A stretch of DNA of 64,000 nt, taken from NCBI RefSeq assembly GCF_035917995.1, contig NZ_CP109131.1, positions 6,696,001-6,760,000 on the forward strand, given 5' to 3'. Each line of letters opens with the position of its first letter. Positions within the stretch are counted from its first letter, which is position 1. The translations under genes and the position numbers were made by a program. The DNA is from Streptosporangium sp. NBC_01755. GTDB taxonomy: Bacteria; Actinomycetota; Actinomycetes; Streptosporangiales; Streptosporangiaceae. Below, in pieces: positions 62,082 to 64,000 of this stretch. Under the pieces are notes generated by a model. The model had not been told where the DNA came from, did no database searches, and was given only the letters and a program-made list of their open reading frames with translations.

Positions 62082-63392
62082 GTGGACAGCCTGTTCGATT
62101 CGGCGGCGGAGGAGGCCCATCGCGGCCAGGAGCCCCTGGCGGTGCGGATGCGCCCCAGGAGCCTGGACGAGGTGATCGGCCAGCGGCACCTGCTGGGCCC
62201 CGGCACGCCGCTGCGCCGCCTCGTCGAGGCCGAGGCGCCGATGTCGCTCTTCCTCTGGGGCCCGCCGGGCACCGGCAAGACCACTCTCGCCTACGTGGTG
62301 GCGGGCGTCACCAAACGCCGCTTCGTGGAGGTCTCCGCGGTGTCGGCGGGGGTCAAGGAGGTCCGCGCGGCCATCGAGCAGGCCCGGCGCGAGCTGGGCA
62401 TGTCCGGCCGCCAGACCGTCCTGTTCGTCGACGAGGTGCACCGTTTCAACAAGGCGCAGCAGGACGCCCTGCTGCCCGCCGTGGAGAACCGCTGGGTCAC
62501 CTTCATCGGCGCCACCACGGAGAACCCCTTCTTCTCCGTCATCTCGCCCCTGCTGTCGCGCTCACTGCTGCTGACCCTGGAGTCGCTGTCGGAGGACGAC
62601 ATCCGGGTGGTGCTGGAGCGCGCCGTCACCGACCCGCGTGGCCTGGACGGGAAGACGCGGCTGGCGCCCGAGGCCGCCGAGCACCTGGTGCGGCTGGCCG
62701 GCGGCGACGCCCGCAGGTCGCTCACCTACCTGGAGGCCGCCGCGCTGATCACCGACGGCGAGGTCACCGTCGAGGTGGTGGAGCGGGCGGTGGACAAGGC
62801 GGCCGTACGCTACGACCGCCAGGGTGACCAGCACTACGACGTGATCAGCGGTTTCATCAAGAGCATGCGGGGTTCCGACGCCGACGCGGCGCTGCACTAC
62901 CTCGCCCGGATGGTCGAGGCGGGCGAGGACCCCAGGTTCATCGCCCGCAGGGTCGTCATCTTCGCCTCCGAGGACGTCGGCATGGCCGATCCCACCTGCC
63001 TGCAGGTCGCGGTGGCCGCGGCCCAGGCGGTGGAGTTCATCGGCCTGCCCGAGGGGCGGCTCAACCTGGCCCAGGCGGTCATCCACTGCGCGCTGGCCCC
63101 CAAGTCCAACGCCGTGATCAACGCCATCGGCGCGGCCTCCGAGGACGTGCGGCGCGGCAACATCGGCCACGTCCCCGACCACCTGCGCGACGCCCACTAC
63201 GCGGGGGCCAAGAAGCTCGGCCACGGCAAGGGTTACAAATACCCCCACGACTTCGAGCACGGCCTGGTCCGCCAGGAGTACGCGCCCGAGGAGCTCAGGG
63301 ACCGGCGCTACTACCGGCCCACCCGGCACGGCGCCGAGGCGGGCTTCGCCGAACGCTGGTCCAGGATCCGCACCTTCCTGCGCGGAGAGTGA
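62082..63392 (+). CDS. rarA: Replication-associated recombination protein RarA (MgsA)
   Basis: A 436-residue AAA+ ATPase related to the clamp-loader and RuvB. Walker [16 protein letters not shown], Walker [21 protein letters not shown], sensor [13 protein letters not shown] and sensor 2 [10 protein letters not shown], then a long helical C-terminal domain ([24 protein letters not shown] [20 protein letters not shown]). It acts at stalled replication forks. GTG start, with the usual order aspS then rarA. Confidence 0.94.
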   Translation: MDSLFDSAAEEAHRGQEPLAVRMRPRSLDEVIGQRHLLGPGTPLRRLVEAEAPMSLFLWGPPGTGKTTLAYVVAGVTKRRFVEVSAVSAGVKEVRAAIEQARRELGMSGRQTVLFVDEVHRFNKAQQDALLPAVENRWVTFIGATTENPFFSVISPLLSRSLLLTLESLSEDDIRVVLERAVTDPRGLDGKTRLAPEAAEHLVRLAGGDARRSLTYLEAAALITDGEVTVEVVERAVDKAAVRYDRQGDQHYDVISGFIKSMRGSDADAALHYLARMVEAGEDPRFIARRVVIFASEDVGMADPTCLQVAVAAAQAVEFIGLPEGRLNLAQAVIHCALAPKSNAVINAIGAASEDVRRGNIGHVPDHLRDAHYAGAKKLGHGKGYKYPHDFEHGLVRQEYAPEELRDRRYYRPTRHGAEAGFAERWSRIRTFLRGE

Positions 63393-63672
63393 CCCGCCGT
63401 AGCCCCTCGCGGACGGTCGTCGCGTACGAGCTCGCACGTCGTCCCGCTCCCGCCGCGCGGCTTCACCCATACGGCGCGGAGGGCGGGCCGGGCACGCAGG
63501 CACCGTGAATCCCGGCTCCCGGGACGCGGGCACCCCCGGGAAGACCCGGTCCGGCCCGAAGGCATGCGCCGACGGCGCGCGGTAAGTGAGGATGAGTGAT
63601 ATCGGGCACGATAGGGTCTTGCCAATCCACCCGACCACGGCCGGGGTCACCTATGAGGGGACGGGTCCGCAC

Positions 63673-64000
63673 ATGCTTACCGCAGGAGAGGTCGCGGGGC
63701 TGATCGTCGCGATGGCCTGGGCGATCCTGGTCTGTTTCATGGCCGTCGTCATGGTCAGGCTGGCCCGCCTGCTCACCGAGACCACCAAGATGGTCTCCCA
63801 GCTGGGTGACCGCGTCGTGCCGCTGCTGGAGGACGTGTCGGCCGCCGTCGGCGAGACCAACCGCCAGCTGGTCGCCATCGAGGCGATCACCAGGGACGTC
63901 AAGCAGGTCAGCGGGCATGTGGCCAAGGTCAGCGACGTCACCCAGAACCTGGTCACCGGACCGCTGATCAAGGTCGCGGCCCTCACCCACGGCGTCCGCC
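63673..64000 (+). CDS. DUF948 domain-containing protein, N-terminal part (cut by window end)
   Basis: The ATG at 63673 opens a frame that runs off the window: MLTAGEVAGLIVAMAWAILV then CFMAVVMVRLARLLTETTKM, one N-terminal helix followed by a long coiled-coil-like region (DRVVPLLEDVSAAVGETNRQ). DUF948 proteins precede alaS in other actinobacteria. The 280 bp before it (63393-63672) carry no recognised gene; the ribosomal protein gene often found here is absent. Confidence 0.8.
   Translation, partial: MLTAGEVAGLIVAMAWAILVCFMAVVMVRLARLLTETTKMVSQLGDRVVPLLEDVSAAVGETNRQLVAIEAITRDVKQVSGHVAKVSDVTQNLVTGPLIKVAALTHGVR

Overview
The window is high-GC actinobacterial DNA with strong G/C in third codon positions, many GTG starts and dense short-overlap operons. 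An SsgB-type sporulation protein, the phosphatidylinositol-mannoside genes, a bifunctional Rel and ArsR-free, Mycobacterium/Streptomyces-like gene order point to a sporulating actinomycete. I would guess Streptosporangiaceae or a near relative, but that is inference from gene content only. No rRNA and no CRISPR array were seen; four tRNA genes are present.

Left part (1-27 kb) is accessory. 1-3.3 kb: end of a branched-chain-type ABC transporter (permease end, lipoprotein binding protein), an SDR dehydrogenase and a TetR regulator. 3.4-4.9 kb: a complete ISAs1-family insertion sequence with perfect 15-bp inverted repeats and a perfect 10-bp target duplication, whose transposase ribosome binding site sits inside a long hairpin. 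5.3-7.2 kb: bioY-bioM-bioN biotin uptake operon. 7.3-7.6 kb: a 32-codon small ORF with a good ribosome binding site, downstream hairpins and four ~41-bp structured repeats in front of it. 7.8-12.2 kb: a scrapyard, made of a mosaic of LLM oxidoreductase, M24 peptidase and PLP-enzyme fragments, an NCS1 permease lacking its 5' half, an IS605/IS1341-type tnpB, and the HTH end of a PucR regulator. 12.3-20.7 kb: manA, three tRNAs (Val, Cys, Gly), hutH, pabB-pabC, an LVIVD lipoprotein divergent from a DUF305 lipoprotein, and ssgB. 21.1-25.9 kb: tRNA-Val, about 1.1 kb without a gene, a secreted carbohydrate-binding remnant fused in frame to recQ, a TrkA-type K+ protein, and an LLM remnant.

Right part (26.6-64 kb) is the conserved actinobacterial core block: dapD, GH25 lysozyme, thrS, HIT phosphorylase, EF-G2, pgsA-patA-pimA, pdxS-pdxT-yebC-ruvCAB, yajC-secD-secF, apt, rel, DUF349, two cyclophilin-type lipid-free membrane PPIases flanking MBL hydrolase-hisS-aspS, DUF2231, rarA and a DUF948 protein cut by the window end. 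The order matches what is known for M. tuberculosis Rv2614c-Rv2559c and for Streptomyces.

The most striking feature is contrast: core genes are all full length, while at least six accessory loci (LLM/M24/PLP mosaic, permease, PucR, secreted CBM protein, second LLM, Asp23) are cut by internal deletions with abrupt joins. Either a deletion-prone genome is shedding accessory genes, or accessory sequence is mis-assembled; the intact core argues for the former. Best leads for new biology are the small ORF with the structured repeats (7.3-7.6 kb), the transposase hairpin, the tnpB element with its flank-derived guide, and small upstream ORFs coupled to manA and hutH.
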